DNA of 64,000 nucleotides from Imbricaverruca yamaguchii (Eukaryota > Arthropoda > Thecostraca > Neoverrucidae), in contig JAOTOL010001502.1 of NCBI GenBank assembly GCA_034440575.1, positions 248,001 through 312,000 of the forward strand, read 5' to 3'. The notes below the pieces were generated by a model. That model was not told where the DNA came from. It was given only the letters and a program-made list of their open reading frames with translations, and ran no database searches. The translations under genes and the position numbers were made by a program. Shown in pieces: positions 23,780 through 36,235 of this stretch (the stretch's first letter is position 1; every line of letters begins with the position of its first letter).

Positions 23780-24712
23780 ACACCTGGTGTGCTCCCGCCG
23801 GCGCCGGTAGCCTGGCATCGTCCACAACTGTGGCTGGTAAGGTAGCGCTCCTGGTGTGTTCCCGCCGGCACCGGCAGCCTGGCATCGTCCACAACTGTGG
23901 CTGGCATCGTCCACAACTGTGGCTGGTAAGGTAGCGCTCCTGGTGTGCTCCCGCCGGCACCGGCAGCCTGGCATCGTCCACAACTGTGGCTGGTAAGGTA
24001 GCGCTCCTGGTGTGTTCCCGCCGGCACCGGCAGCCTGGCATCGTCCACAACTGTGGCTGGTAAGGTAGCGCTCCTGGTGTGTTCGCGCCGGCACCGGCAG
24101 CCTGGCATCGTCCACAACTGTGGCTGGTAAGGTAGGTGGTGTTCGCCGGCACCGGCAGCCTGGCATCGTCCACAACTGTGGCTGGTAAGGTAGCGCTCCT
24201 GGTGTGTTCGCGCCGGCACTGGCAGCCTGGCATCGTCCACAACTGTGGCTGATAAGGTAGCGCTCCTGGTGTGTTCCCGCCGGCGCCGGCAGCCTGGCAT
24301 AGTCCACAACTGTGGCTGGTAAGGTAGCGCTCCTGGTGTGCTCCCGCCGGCACCGGCAGCCTGGCATCGTCCACAACTGTGGCTGGTATCGTCCACAACT
24401 GTGGCTGGTAAGGTAGCGCTCCTGGTGTGCTCCCGCTGGCACCGGTAGCCTGGCATCGTCCACAACTGTGGCTGGTAAGGTAGCGCTCCTGGTGTGCTCC
24501 CGCCGGCACCGGCAGCCTGGCATCGTCCACAACTGTGGCTGGTAAGGTAGCGCTCCTGGTGTGTTCACGCCGGCGCCGGCAGCCTGGCATCGTCCACAAC
24601 TGTGGCTGGTAAGGTAGCGCTCCTGGTGTGTTCCCGCCGGCGCCGGCAGCCTGGCATCGTCCACAACTGTGGCTGGTAAGGTAGCGCTCCTGGTGTCCGC
24701 CGCAAATGGCTC
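23780..24712. repeat. Minisatellite, 67-bp unit, about 13 copies
   Basis: The unit contains CTGGCATCGTCCACAACTGT and GGTAAGGTAGCGCTCCTGGT. Two copies carry an extra 22-bp internal duplication of the CATCGTCCACAACTGTGG part (near 23900 and 24385), and one copy near 24130 has a deletion. Confidence 0.95.
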
Positions 24713-25005
24713 CGCTGTATAACCAATGCAGTTGATGTGCCTGAAAACGCTAACAACCAACGGCGTCCGCTGCAAAAAGCACTGCAATGCGGCGCGGCGC
24801 CGGGCCGATGTCCTAGACAGCCTCGACGCCACACAAATAGTGAGTCGCGTAGGCTGGCCTTTTGTTCAAATTGGCTCCTTTTATGCTGAGTTTTATGCTG
24901 GTGCTTAATCTGCTGCATGCTTAGCCTTCGCTGGGCATGTTGCCGCCGTCGTCATGCTAAGGTGCAAATGCTGTCCTCGCTAGATCGGATCTCAGACGGC
25001 GATGT
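24713..25005. other. Spacer, nothing recognised
   Basis: Short unique segment. Confidence 0.4.
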
Positions 25006-25007
25006 AT

Positions 25008-25380
25008 GCCGCAGTCCACGGCCACCCCAGTCCACGGCCACCCCAGTCCACGGCCACCCCAGTCCACGGCCACCCCAGTCCACGGCCACCCCAGTCCACG
25101 GCCACCCTAGTCCACGGCCACCCCAGTCCACAGCCACCTCATTCTACAGCCACCTCATCTCACGCTACGGCTACCTCACTCCACGGCCACCCCAGTCCAC
25201 GGCCACCCCAGTCCACGGTCACCTCAGTCCACGGCCACCTCATCTCACGCTATGGCTACCTCACTCCACGGCCACCTCACCTCACTCCACGGCCACCCCA
25301 GTCCACTTCCACACAGTCCACGGCCACCCCAGTCCACTTCCACACAGTCCATGGCCACCTTAGTCCACGGTCGCCCAAGC
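25008..25380. repeat. Minisatellite, 16-bp unit
   Basis: About 22 copies of GTCCACGGCCACCCCA. The left third is nearly perfect. The right part mixes CTCACGCTACGG and CTTCCACACA variants. Confidence 0.93.
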
Positions 25381-26463
25381 CGTCATCCCAGACAATGAAC
25401 TTGGCTGCGATAACCCACGTCATTCGCCGCCGTAATTGCGGATCTCATAATTAATGAGGCGACCGTTGATAAATCAGGGCAGCTCACGCCGCCGGCAGGC
25501 TGCTGGTAGGGGTGGTAGTGGGGGGGGGGGGGTCCCCGGCGCACTGATAGGAGGATGCGATTCAGTTACCCGTCTGCACGACTGGCGGGGCTCGGCGACA
25601 AACTGTTCATCAAATAGGGTGGAATATACCAGTTTCTGGACAGTGGATAGACATCCTTCCAAAATAGGCATCAGCACGGTACTTCTTGACGTCAGTTGAT
25701 GAAGACTCCATGATTCATTTTGAACAATGCCACTTGCATAAATATGACGCTTTTACTCACCATTGTGGATTGTGATACACAAACACCTTGTTGCACAATT
25801 GCATGTGAAGGGATTACCTATGATGTGGTCTGTTTTGCCATGCTGTTTGTTCCTAGTACGGCATCTTTTTTCATTGCTATTAATATAGATATAGGTATGT
25901 CAAGTGTTCCAAAAATAAACCAGAAACATTAACTGATGAGTGAGCTATTGATTCAAATTGAAGGAGGATATTTAAAGTGACAACATTTCCATTGTAAATT
26001 TTGACATCATACTGTAGTAGGATGTCAATTTTGACGTCCTCCCACGTTTTGAGATGTAACGAAAGGCCATTATTTTAGCACTGGCGCAACTCCCCAACGC
26101 CATGCGATTATATATCCATGCGAAGGTACTGCTGAACTTCTCGGGTGCTTTGGCGTGCAAAAAGCCCGTGGAAAATGGCGATGTTTTAATCCGTTTTCTT
26201 AATCGTATCGCGTTCGAAAGTTTCGCTGCTAATGTAGACGGATGATGCTAAATAAAATATGTGACTCTTTCGAAGTGGAACTTACATCCTAACGGTGGCC
26301 TCCTGCACCCGTCCCCCTTATCCACCGGATGAAGGGCGGGAAGGGGGAGGGGTGCACTTGTATGTCCTGCAGCCTCTCAGGTCGAACATCGCTACGGGGG
26401 CGTGGTTCCAGCCGAGTGTCGAGAGCTACTAAGCTACTGAGAAGGCCTGTAGCTTGGGGTCCT
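25381..26463. other. Spacer, nothing recognised
   Basis: Unique DNA with a G12 run near 25520 and AT-rich sequence after 25700. Short frames only. Confidence 0.4.
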
Positions 26464-26765
26464 CCTTCCAGCTGAACCTGCTGCCGCTGGGGCGGTGGTG
26501 GGGTAGAGCCTCCTTAGCCCCATGGTTGTGCCGTTAGCTCATGGTGAGGGGAACCTGCTGGCTTGCCTTAGCCCCATGGTTGTGCCGTTAGCTCATGGTG
26601 AGGGGAACCTGCTGCCGCTGGGGCGGTGGTGGGGTAGAGCCTCCTTAGCCCCATGGTTGTGCCGTTAGCTCATGGTGAGGGGAACCTGCTGCCGCTGGGG
26701 CGGTGGTGGGGTAGAGCCTCCTTACCCCCATGGTTGTGCCGTTAGCTCATGGTGAGGGGAACGGC
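26464..26765. repeat. Minisatellite, 77-bp unit, about four copies
   Basis: The unit contains CTTAGCCCCATGGTTGTGCC and GAACCTGCTGCCGCTGGGGC. The second copy lacks about 23 bp. The array is followed by unique text with a moderate open frame (26875-27084). Confidence 0.9.
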
Positions 26766-28065
26766 ATGCATCACCGCCATCACTAACTAGCTACTCTGGG
26801 CCTCGCTGTCAGCGATAGGCATTTGGTAGCTACAGCTCATGAAATCATGAGCCATCTACAATTTTGTCATCTTTGTGGGTTTTATGTCTCGCACTGGCGC
26901 CGCACCAGTGAGGACGAACTGCTCCTGTACCATTTCATTAGTTCTTGATCCGCAAATCCGACGGCAGCGACCGAACGCCTCCGCTTCGGCGCTCGTCACG
27001 CCGACGGCACTAGCGCCATCTGGATCAACGGTGACGTCACCGCCAAATGCCGAACATTACTCGTGGGATTACCGGGCAGGATAGCTTGATCCGGTTTTCG
27101 TAGAGTGGCAGATGATGAATTGTACGGCATTCTTATCGGTCATTTACCACCGTTCGGTTCATGTCTACCTGACCGACGGGCCATACTGTGTAAGGAGGGC
27201 ACTTCCTCAAAATTAAACCGCACGATACGGTCAATTTGTTCTAAACAATCGCATTTTATTGTCAGTTTTAATCATAAGAAATATTATTAAAGAAAATCAT
27301 GTTTAATCACCTTTTTAATCCTCGTGTATTATGTGCAATCACGTGATTTTGTATCGTCGGCGCTTATGTGAACCGGGAGCGGATCCAGGAGTTGTTATGG
27401 AGGGACTTGGTCCCTTGGGGCGCTATTTCTTTGGAACGGCGCCTCTGGTTGAAAAATAATCAAAAGGATTCACTCGAGCCTTCCCGAATGGGCGCCTATT
27501 CTCGGCCGGAGGGGCGCAAATTTCTAGAGGGGGGTACATGTCTCCCAGTTTCCCACATGTATCCGCCTCTGAGTGAACTTGAGGTGTACCTACACTTACG
27601 TTGTGAAGTAATCATGAAAGGTGAAGAACTTTGCGAACATTATTAGTGAGGTCCAAGCTGTTTTCATGCTATTCTTTCCAGCAAATGCCCAAATACATCT
27701 TCAGCCAAGGGGGAGCTTGAGAGACAAAATGTCGCAAAATGATCAGCCAAAAAATTGGATCTCCACCACAGGCAAAACCGAAATGTTCGGCTCGCGAAGC
27801 GTGCCCAAAGTTTAACTCAATGGGGGGGGGGGGGTATCGAGAGTGTGATGCCCAGCTTGGTGCAGGACTCCTTGGTAACCGGAAACACCTGGAGGAGCCC
27901 CACCATCTGACGCTGGAGAGGACTATGACGCTGCGAAGCTATGTTACGATCTCCATCCTACATGGTATGCCGTATTATGTTTGTACGTTGGAGTTTGACC
28001 GGTGAGAGTTGGGGTGGGGGAGACAGGGCACTCATTTGGTGCGTTGCTCTCGGGTCGTCCTGCCG
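26766..28065. other. Spacer, no recognised gene
   Basis: The first 300 bp could be the leader of a retroelement, because a tandem array precedes it, but no reverse transcriptase or nuclease text follows. The rest shows no gene. Confidence 0.3.
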
Positions 28066-28430
28066 CGGTGTCCACACGTGTTGCCACGTTGTTGACCTGC
28101 ACGTGTTGCCACAGCCGGCACGTGTTGCCACGGCCGGCGCGTGTTGCCACGGCCGGCGCGTGTTGCCACGGCCGACACGTGTTGCCACGGTGTCCGCACG
28201 TGTTGCCACGGTGTCCGCACGTGTTGCCACGGTGTCCGCACGTGTTGCCACGGCCGACACGTGTTGCCACGGTCGACACGTGTTGCCACGGCCGGCGCGT
28301 GTTGCCACAGCCGGCACGTGTTGCCACGGTGTCCGCACGTGTTGCCACGGTCGACACGTGTTGCCACGGTGTCCGCGCGTGTTGCCACGTCCGACACGTG
28401 TTGCCACGGCCGGCGCGTGTTGCCGCCGTG
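28066..28430. repeat. Minisatellite, 19/21-bp units
   Basis: About 18 units all starting GTGTTGCCACGG. They continue with CCGGCGC or CCGACAC (19 bp) or with TGTCCGCAC (21 bp), interleaved. Confidence 0.93.
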
Positions 28431-28995
28431 TCGCCCCGCACACGCCCGTAAACTGTTGATGCGGGCTGATTATTTGAGCTGTCGGCTGCGGATTCAACAC
28501 CCGACCCGTTACGGCACTAACAATCCCGTCACCCGCTGGCCACCTCTGTGACCTCTGTGACCTCTGTCACCCCCTTCAGGGCGCCCTGGAGTAGTCTGGG
28601 CGATCGTGGCACCTCCAGGCGACGGGGGATGGGGAGACACGCTCCGGGTACGAGTTGAGTGTGAATTTGACCGACCACAGCCGCCACATCTTTCGGCTGC
28701 GTTATTTGTATGGCTAGTGTTTGCTGGACACGCTGGTTCGTTTCAAACGGCCTCATGTTCCTGACAGATTATTTTGATTTTTCATCACATTTAATTCTAT
28801 TTATCTATATTATGGTCTTGTTATTTATTATTTTATCATTTTTTGCTTTATAATCATGTAACTCGAAGCTAGCATAATATTCCAACTGCCCGGCTGCCCG
28901 CAATATTAGAAGTTTTTATTTATTGATTTGATGTTTGTTTATCTTTATTATTATATTCTAATATTATGATTTTTCCTTCCTTATTATTTACACGG
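28431..28995. other. Spacer, nothing recognised
   Basis: Unique DNA that is strongly AT-rich from 28760 to 28990. Confidence 0.4.
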
Positions 28996-29162
28996 TTGTT
29001 CGGTTGGTTATTTGTTTTTACGATACCTCGACCGTTAAATTATGTAGCGTCGCCAATATCTCACGCCGATTGGTCGCGGGCGAAGAGTAGCGACAGGTGA
29101 GACTCGAACCCACACCCTTTCGGCTGTGAGACTGGCAACTTACCCCTAGACCACCCGTCCCC
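28996..29162 (-). mobile_element. tRNA-derived SINE, copy 3, full length with target duplication
   Basis: This 167-bp element reads on the - strand from GGGGACGGGTGGTCTAGG, through a GGTTCGAGTC-type B-box, to a CGTAAAAACAAATAACCA tail. Flanks at 28982-28995 and 29163-29176 match over 14 bp (TATTATTTAC/GACGG) with one difference. This is the target-site duplication of a retroposition. Confidence 0.92.
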
Positions 29163-29600
29163 TATTATTTAGACGGAAGCTGACACGTGATTTCAAGTGC
29201 TCGGCTACCCACAAATGACCGCCGCCGCCGCCGCCGCCGCACGGACTCGCCGAGCAGCGGCCTGTCGGCCCCCAGCAGAAGCTGGCGGTGCTCGTGCCTG
29301 CCCAGCCTGTACCGCTACTCTGGCCTTGGCGAGACGCTGTCCCTGAAACTGGCCGGAATCAAGCTCAAATAAGCGGCTGGAGCGGCCGATGGTCGTGCAT
29401 TCAGGTGCAGTGATCGGTGTTGGTGGCGTGAATGATTCGCCATCTGAACTGGCAATCTGCCAGCATCGCGGCGGCGTACTGCCACGCGGCGGTGGGCCGG
29501 TCGATTCTAAAAAAGCACGAGTGAATCTCAGTGGTTGCGATCCGTCGGCAGCGGCCGGTGAATGCATGCGAACTACGGCCCGGTCACTATTTTCACGCTA
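29163..29600. other. Spacer with a (CCG)n run
   Basis: It holds eight CCG/CGC triplets near 29218-29240 and no recognisable gene. Confidence 0.4.
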
Positions 29601-30455
29601 ACCTGCCCTGACTACGGTACACCGAGCTAACCTGCCCTAGGACTAGACTGAGCTAATGCCCTAGGACTGCGTACACTGAGCTAACCTCCCTAGGGTGCAG
29701 ACACTGAGCTAACCTCCGGATGTACACCGAGCTAACCTGCCCTAGGACTGCAGTACACTGAGCTAACCTGCCCTAGGACTACGGTACACTGAGCTAACCT
29801 GCCCTAGGACTACAGTACACTGAGCTAACCTACCCTAGGACTACAGTACACTGAGCTAACCTGCCCTAGGACTACAGTACACCGAGCTAACCTGCCCTAG
29901 GACTACAGTACACTGAGCTAACCTGCCCTAGGACTACAGTACACTGAGCTAACCTGCCCTAGGACTACAGTACACTGAGCTAACCTGCCCTAGGACTACA
30001 GTACACTGAGCTAACCTGCCCTAGGACTACAGTACACTGAGCTAACCTACCCTAGGACTACAGTACACTGAGCTAACCTGCCCTAGGACTGCAGTACACT
30101 GAGCTAACCTACCCTAGGACTACGGTACACTGAGCTAACCTACCCTAGGACTACAGTACACTGAGCTAACCTGCCCTAGGACTACGGTACACTGAGCTAA
30201 CCTCCCTGGGACGGTACACTGAGCTAACCTGCCCTAGGACTGCGGTACACTGGCTAACCTGCCCTGGACTCTAGGACTACGGTACACTGAGCTAACCTGC
30301 CCTAGGACTGCGGTACACTGAGCTAACCTACCCTTGGACTACGGTACACTGAGCTAACCTACCCAAGGACTACGGTCCGGTCACCTCTGATGGCCTGTAC
30401 ACTGATCGGTACACTGGGGTAACCTGCCCTAGGACTACGGTATACAAATCTAACC
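29601..30455. repeat. Minisatellite, 31-bp unit (second type)
   Basis: About 27 copies containing GAGCTAACCTGCCCTAGGAC and TACAGTACACT. Both ends are damaged. It is unrelated to the 31-bp array at 20995. Confidence 0.95.
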
Positions 30456-30890
30456 TGCCCTAAGACTACTGTCCAGTCACCTCCGTATATATAGCATATA
30501 CTACGCCAATTTCAGTCGTTGTCGCCCTGTGCAGACCAGTGTTGGCCACTGGCATATCCAAGTCTATTTCTAACCAGATCTCGCCAACCCTGATGCTGCT
30601 CATCCATTATTTAGGAGAGGGGAACGGGAGTCGACGGTGGACAATGCTAGTTTGGTGCATTGCAGAGCCGGGTACCTCATAAAGTACACGATTTGCATGC
30701 TGAGAAATACAGCGTCTTCCTTACCTGCTTAGTATGGTCGGACGATTCGACACTAACGAATCCATAAAGCATTTCGCCAACATCAGACGATGTAGTTTAG
30801 TTCAGAATGTCGGCGTGCTGAAGTAATGTGGAGCGTTGAGCGATCAGCGCCGGAGCTCGACGGAGCTGGAAATGACAAGCGCTGGGAGTG
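30456..30890. other. Spacer, nothing recognised
   Basis: Unique DNA, no gene seen. Confidence 0.4.
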
Positions 30891-31525
30891 TTGTCCCGAC
30901 ACGCCCACACCAGCTGGGGTGTTGTCCCGACACCAGCTGGGAGTGTTACGCCCGACACCAGCCGGGAGTGTTACCCGACACCAGCTGGGAGTGTTGTCTC
31001 GACACCAGCCGGGAGTGTTACCCGACACCAGCTGGGAGTGTTGTCCCGACACCAGCTGGGAGTGTTACCCGACACCAGCTGGGAGTGTTGTCTCGACACC
31101 AGCTGGGAGTGTTACCCGACACCAGCTGGGAGTGTTGTCCCGACACCAGCTGGGAGTGTTGTCCCGACACCAGCTGGGAGTGTTGTCCCGACACCAGCTG
31201 GGAGTGTTGTCCCGACACCAGCTGGGAGTGTTGTCCCGACACCAGCTGGGAGTGTTGTCCCGACACCAGCTGGGAGTGTTTGACACAGCTGGGGTGTTGT
31301 CCCAACAAGTGGGGTGTTCCCGACACAGTGGGAGTGTTGTCTCGACACCAGCTGGGAGTGTTACCCGACACCAGCTGGGAGTGTTGTCCCGACACCAGCT
31401 GGGAGTGTTACCCGACACCAGCTGGGAGTGTTGTCCCGACACCAGCTGGGAGTGTTGTCCCGACACCAGCTGGGAGTGTTGTCCCGACACCAGCTGGGAG
31501 TGTTACCCGACACCAGCTGGAAGGT
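30891..31525. repeat. Minisatellite, 23/24-bp units
   Basis: About 27 copies of ACCAGCTGGGAGTGTTGTCC plus CGAC, alternating with a shorter form in which TTACCCGAC replaces TTGTCCCGAC. A damaged stretch lies at 31280-31330. Confidence 0.95.
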
Positions 31526-31562
31526 GGACGCCGTACCAGTGGCGCGATTCCTGCAGCCACTC

Positions 31563-31742
31563 CCATTTCTCACGGCGGCGATCATGACGGCGGCGATCGT
31601 TAGATCATTACCGCTGCGATCACCAGATCATCACAGCGGCGAGCGTTAGATCATAACCGCGGCGATCACCAGATCATGACGGCGGCGAGCGTTAGATCAT
31701 AACCCGCGAACTCATGACGGCGGCGATCGTTGATCATTACCA
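31563..31742. repeat. Short imperfect GATCATGACGGCGGCGAT repeat
   Basis: Six or seven imperfect units of about 23 bp built from GGCGGCGATCGTTAGATCAT. It borders the next array. Confidence 0.8.
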
Positions 31743-31778
31743 CGTGGTGTGTTGGCCGGCCGGACGGGCCGCCGCAGC

Positions 31779-32965
31779 TCGTACCGACGGCAGCCCAGCC
31801 GTCACAGACTCAACATCGTACCGACGGCAGCCCAGCCGTCACAGACTCAACATCGTACCGACGGCAGCCCAGCCGTCACGGACTCAACATCGTACCGACG
31901 GCAGCCCAGCCGTCACAGACTCAACATCGTACCGACGGCAGCCCAGCCGTCACAGACTAACATCGTACCGACGGCAGCCCAGCCGTCACAGACTCCACAT
32001 CGTACCGACGGCAGCCCAGCCGTCACAGACTCCACATCGTACCGACGGCAGCCCAGCCGTCACAGACTCCACATCGTACCGACGGCAGCCCAGCCGTCAC
32101 AGACTCCACATCGTACCGACGGCAGCCCAGCCGTCACAGACTCAACATCGTACCGACGGCAGCCCAGCTCACAGCTAATCGTACCGACGGCACCAGCCGT
32201 ACAGACCCCACACACGACGGCAGCCCAGCCGTCACAGACTCACATCGTACCGACGGCAGCCCAGTACAGACTCAACATGTACCGACGGAGCCCAGCCGTC
32301 ACAGACTCAACATCGTACCGACGAGGCCCAGCCGTCACAGACTCAACATCGTACCGACGGCAGCCCAGCCGTCACAGACTCAACATCGTACCGACGGCAG
32401 CCCAGCCGTCACAGACTCAACATCGTACCGACGGCAGCCCAGCCGTCACAGACTCAACATCGTACCGACGGCAGCCCAGCCGTCACAGACTCAACATCGT
32501 ACCGACGGCAGCCCAGCCGTCACAGACTCAACATCGTACCGACGGCAGCCCAGCCGTCACAGACTCCACATACGACGGCAGCCCAGCCGTCACAGACTCC
32601 CAACATCGTACCGACGGCAGCCCAGCCGTCACAGACTCCACATCGTACCGACGGCAGCCCAGCCGTCACAGACTCACATCGTACCGACGGCAGCCCAGCC
32701 GTCACAGACTCCACATCGTACCGACGGCAGCCCAGCCGTCACAGACTCAACATCGTACCGACGGCAGCCCAGCCGTCAATCAGCCCAGCCGTCACAGACT
32801 CAACATCGTACCGACGGCAGCCCAGCCGTCACAGACTCCACATCTACCGACGGCAGCCCAGCCGTCACAGACTCAACATCGTACCGACGGCAGCCCAGCC
32901 GTCACAGACTCAACATCGTACCGACGGCAGCCCAGCCGTCACAGACTCAACATCGACTCCACATC
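31779..32965. repeat. Minisatellite, 37-bp unit (second type), about 31 copies
   Basis: The unit contains CATCGTACCGACGGCAGCCC and AGCCGTCACAGACTCAA. Small deletions cluster at 32170-32340, while flanking copies are almost identical. Confidence 0.95.
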
Positions 32966-33170
32966 CAAGTGTGATGCGGCCGCTGTCCACCGGACGAGCG
33001 AGTCGCTCGTCTATCGAGTCGACCGGTGACGTCAGCGAGTGGCGGCCAATCGCGGCGCGGCTGACCACGCTCCTGATCGGCTGGACGTCGGATCCGTTAG
33101 TGGGTCTGACGTACGAAATAGCCTCGGTCCTGGTGCGTTTCGGTGGATGGGGAATGTGGTGTGCGTGTGA
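32966..33170. other. Spacer, nothing recognised
   Basis: Short GC-rich unique segment. Confidence 0.4.
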
Positions 33171-33470
33171 TGGAGCGTCACGTACGCGGTTGTTGGTAGC
33201 CAGATGGTGGTGTGGTACGTGGAGATTAGTGCTGCCAAACTTCGTGTGATATAATGATGTTGGTGTAGCCAGATGTTGATATGGCACGTGGACATTGGTG
33301 TTGCCGAAGTTGGTATGATATTTGGATGTTGGTGTAGCCAGATAGTGTTGTGGCACGTGGAATTGGTGTTGATGGACGTTAATATAGTACTTGGATGTCG
33401 GTGCAGCCAGGTTTTGGTGTGACACGTGAACATTGGTGCGGCACGTGGACGATGGTAAGGGTGCCTGTTG
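33171..33470. repeat. Degenerate repeat, about 57-70 bp units
   Basis: Four to five diverged units share GGTGTAGCCAGAT, GGCACGTGGA and TTGGTGTTG. An old array. Confidence 0.75.
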
Positions 33471-33559
33471 CGGCGGTGGGGGGAGGATACGCCGTACCCC
33501 ATCGCGGCCATCTCCGTTGAAGTGCATAACCTGACACTCACTGACCTGGCCCCGTCGCC

Positions 33560-34010
33560 CCTGACCTAACCGAGTACTAGAGAAAAAGGGAAAACAAGGA
33601 AACCGTGTGGTCTTTTTTTCTTCTGCACTTTTATCCCTCTCCACCCCGCCAACGGGTAAAAATCCCCCCCCTGTTGCCGGGGGTTTGGCGTTCCAGGGCA
33701 TATTTTGTCCGGTGGGGTGGCTTCCGCCTAATTAGCCCTGGTGTGGTAAAATCCTTTCACCACCCAAACAGACTTTCCCCTAGCGTCCCCTTTCCTTTCT
33801 CTTTCAATTTAGGTAAAATTAAAAAAAAAAACCAACTTTACTTAAAATTTTTAAATCCCTTCCCCCCATTTCCCTTTTTGTCAAGAAGTGTGGGATTTTT
33901 ATTGTACTTTTAAGACTCTTTTATTTTTGGTTCTCTTTGGTATTGGGGGGAGCGTAAGCCTTAGCCACCCTAAACCCCCCCCCCCTACTCATCTTTTGGT
34001 GTAGATAAGG
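33560..34010. other. Homopolymer-rich stretch of doubtful sequence quality
   Basis: Dense short runs of C, G, T and A (4-11 bases each) and broken frames, unlike the neighbouring DNA. The text looks like uncorrected long-read sequence. No gene seen. Confidence 0.4.
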
Positions 34011-34052
34011 TAAAAGTTGAAGGAAGTTGACACAGGCGACCAACCCCGCTGC

Positions 34053-34092
34053 ATGACTCAACGGTCGATGTGTCGTAAAACCAATAACCAGC
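34053..34092 (+). mobile_element. tRNA-derived SINE, copy 4 (3' end only)
   Basis: Only the family tail is present: CATGACTCAACGGTCGATG, then CGTAAAACCAATAACCA. The head is missing and is replaced by the poor-quality stretch to the left. Confidence 0.75.
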
Positions 34093-34316
34093 CAGCAGCA
34101 TATTGTCATGTTCCCTCAACGTGCGACACGGCAAACCTTAGAATGCAGGTGCTATTTGCCCTTTTATCCGGCGGGAATTTCGCCGGTCAGAGGCGAAGCG
34201 GCGTCGTGATGTATTGCTCCCTGCTCGCCCGTACATTACGGTAGAGCGCGCCAGTGTTCCCCCGCCCCGACCTCCCCGATCTCCCCGAGAGATTGACGGT
34301 CCTGTCCTGTCAGGCC

Positions 34317-34892
34317 GTCGTGCCCTGTCCTCCCCGGCAGTCCTGTCCTGTCCTGTTCTGCCCTGTCCTGTACTGTCCTGTCTGGCCGTCCTGTCCTGTA
34401 CTGTCCTATCCTGCCCTGTCCAGCAGTCCTGTTCTGTTCTGCCCTGTCCGGCCGTCCTGTCCTGTCCTGTCCTGTCCTGTCCTGTTCTGTCCTTCCTTCC
34501 TCCCTGTGCATGTCCTGTTCTGCCCTGTCCTGTCCTGTCCTGTCCTGCCCTTCCCTGTCCGGCCGTCCTGTCCTGTCCTGTCCTGTCCTGTCCTGTCCTG
34601 TCCTGTCCTGTTCTGCCCTGTCCGGCGTCCTGTTCTGTCCTGTCCTGTCCTGTCCCTATCCGGCAGTCCTGTCCTGTCCTGTCCTGTCCTGTCCTGTCCT
34701 GTCCTGTCCTGTCCTGTCCTGTCCTGTCCTGTCCTGTCCTGTCCTGTCCTGTCCTGTCCTGTCCTGTCCTGTCCTGTCCTGTCCTGTCCTGTCCTGTCCT
34801 GTCCTGTCCTGTCCTGTCCTGTCCTGTCCTGCCCTGTCCTGTCCTGTCCTGTCCTGTCCTGTCCTGTTTTGTCCTGCCCTGTCCTGTCTGGC
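34317..34892. repeat. (CCTGT)n pentamer array
   Basis: About 570 bp of CCTGT repeats. The left part is broken by CCTGC, GGCCGT and TTCTG variants. The right part (34665-34870) is nearly pure, over 35 units. Confidence 0.96.
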
Positions 34893-35110
34893 CGACACCG
34901 CGATAGACGGCCAGCGAAGCGCGGACCGCTGCAGCGGCCAGTTTTCGCCGGCCGCCAAACTTGGTAAACTCTGACAGATTGGCCCAAAAACGCTGGTGCG
35001 CCGCCGCCGGGGGCGATGCGTCTCCCGGCTGGCGACCGGCCCCGACCGGCGCCGGCCGTAATTGTATTGGGGACCGTGATTTGATCAACTCGGTCGGGTT
35101 GGTAGACTCA

Positions 35111-36235
35111 GCGGCCCGCAGCGGACCGGCAAGGTGGGCGAGAGAAGTGAGGTAGGACCAATAGTCCGCAGCGGGCCGGCAAGGTGGGCGAGAGAAGTGA
35201 GGTAGGACCAATAGTCCGCAGCGGACCGGCAAGGTGGGCGAGAGAAGTGAGGTAGGACCAATAGTCCGCAGCGGACCGGCAAGGTGGGCGAGAGAAGTGA
35301 GGTAGGACCAATAGTCCGCAGCGGACCGGCAAGGTGGGCGAGAGAAGTGAGGTAGGACCAATAGTCCGCAGCGGACCGGCAAGGTGGGCGAGAGAAGTGA
35401 GGTAGGACCAATAGTCCGCAGCGGACCGGCAAGGTGGGCGAGAGAAGTGAGGTAGGACTAGTCCGCAGTGGACCGGCAAGGTGGGCGAGAGAAGTGAGGT
35501 AGGACCAATAGTCCGCAGTGGACCGGCAAGGTGGGCGAGAGAAGTGAGGTAGGACCAATAGTCCGCAGCGGACCGGCAAATAAAGGGGAGCGAGAGAAGT
35601 GAGGTAGGACCAATAGTCCGCAGGGACCGGCAAGGTGGGCGAGAGAAGTGAGGTAGGACCAATAGTCCGCAGGGACCGGCAAGGTGGGCGAGAGAAGTGA
35701 GGTAGGACCAATAGTCCGCAGCGGACCGGCAAGGTGGGCGAGAGAAGTGAGGTAGGACCAATAGTCCGCAGTGGACCGGCAAGGTGGGCGAGAGAAGTGA
35801 GGTAGGACCAATAGTCCGCAGCGGACCGGCAAGGTGGGCGAGAGAAGTGAGGTAGGACCAATAGTCCGCAGCGGACCGGCAAGGTGGGCGAGAGAAGTGA
35901 GGTAGGACCAATAGTCCGCAGCGGACCGGCAAGGTGGGCGAGAGAAGTGAGGTAGGACCAATAGTCCGCAGCGGACCGGCAAGGTGGGCGAGAGAAGTGA
36001 GGTAGGACCAATAATCCGTAGCGGACCGGCAAGGTGGGCGAGAGAAGTGAGGTAGGACCAATAGTCCGCAGCGGGCCGCCAAGGTGGGCGAGAGAAGTGA
36101 GGTAGGACCAATAGTCCGCAGCGGACCGGCAAGGTGGGCCAGAGAAGTGAGGTAGGACCAATAGTCCGCAGCGGACCGGCAAGGTGGGCGAGAGAAGTGA
36201 GGTAGGACCAATAAATAGTCCGTAGCAGGCCGGCA
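35111..36235. repeat. Minisatellite, 50-bp unit, about 22 copies
   Basis: The unit contains CGCAGCGGACCGGCAAGGTG and AGAGAAGTGAGGTAGGACCA. Most copies are identical. One at 35575 carries an AATAAAGGGG change. Confidence 0.96.
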
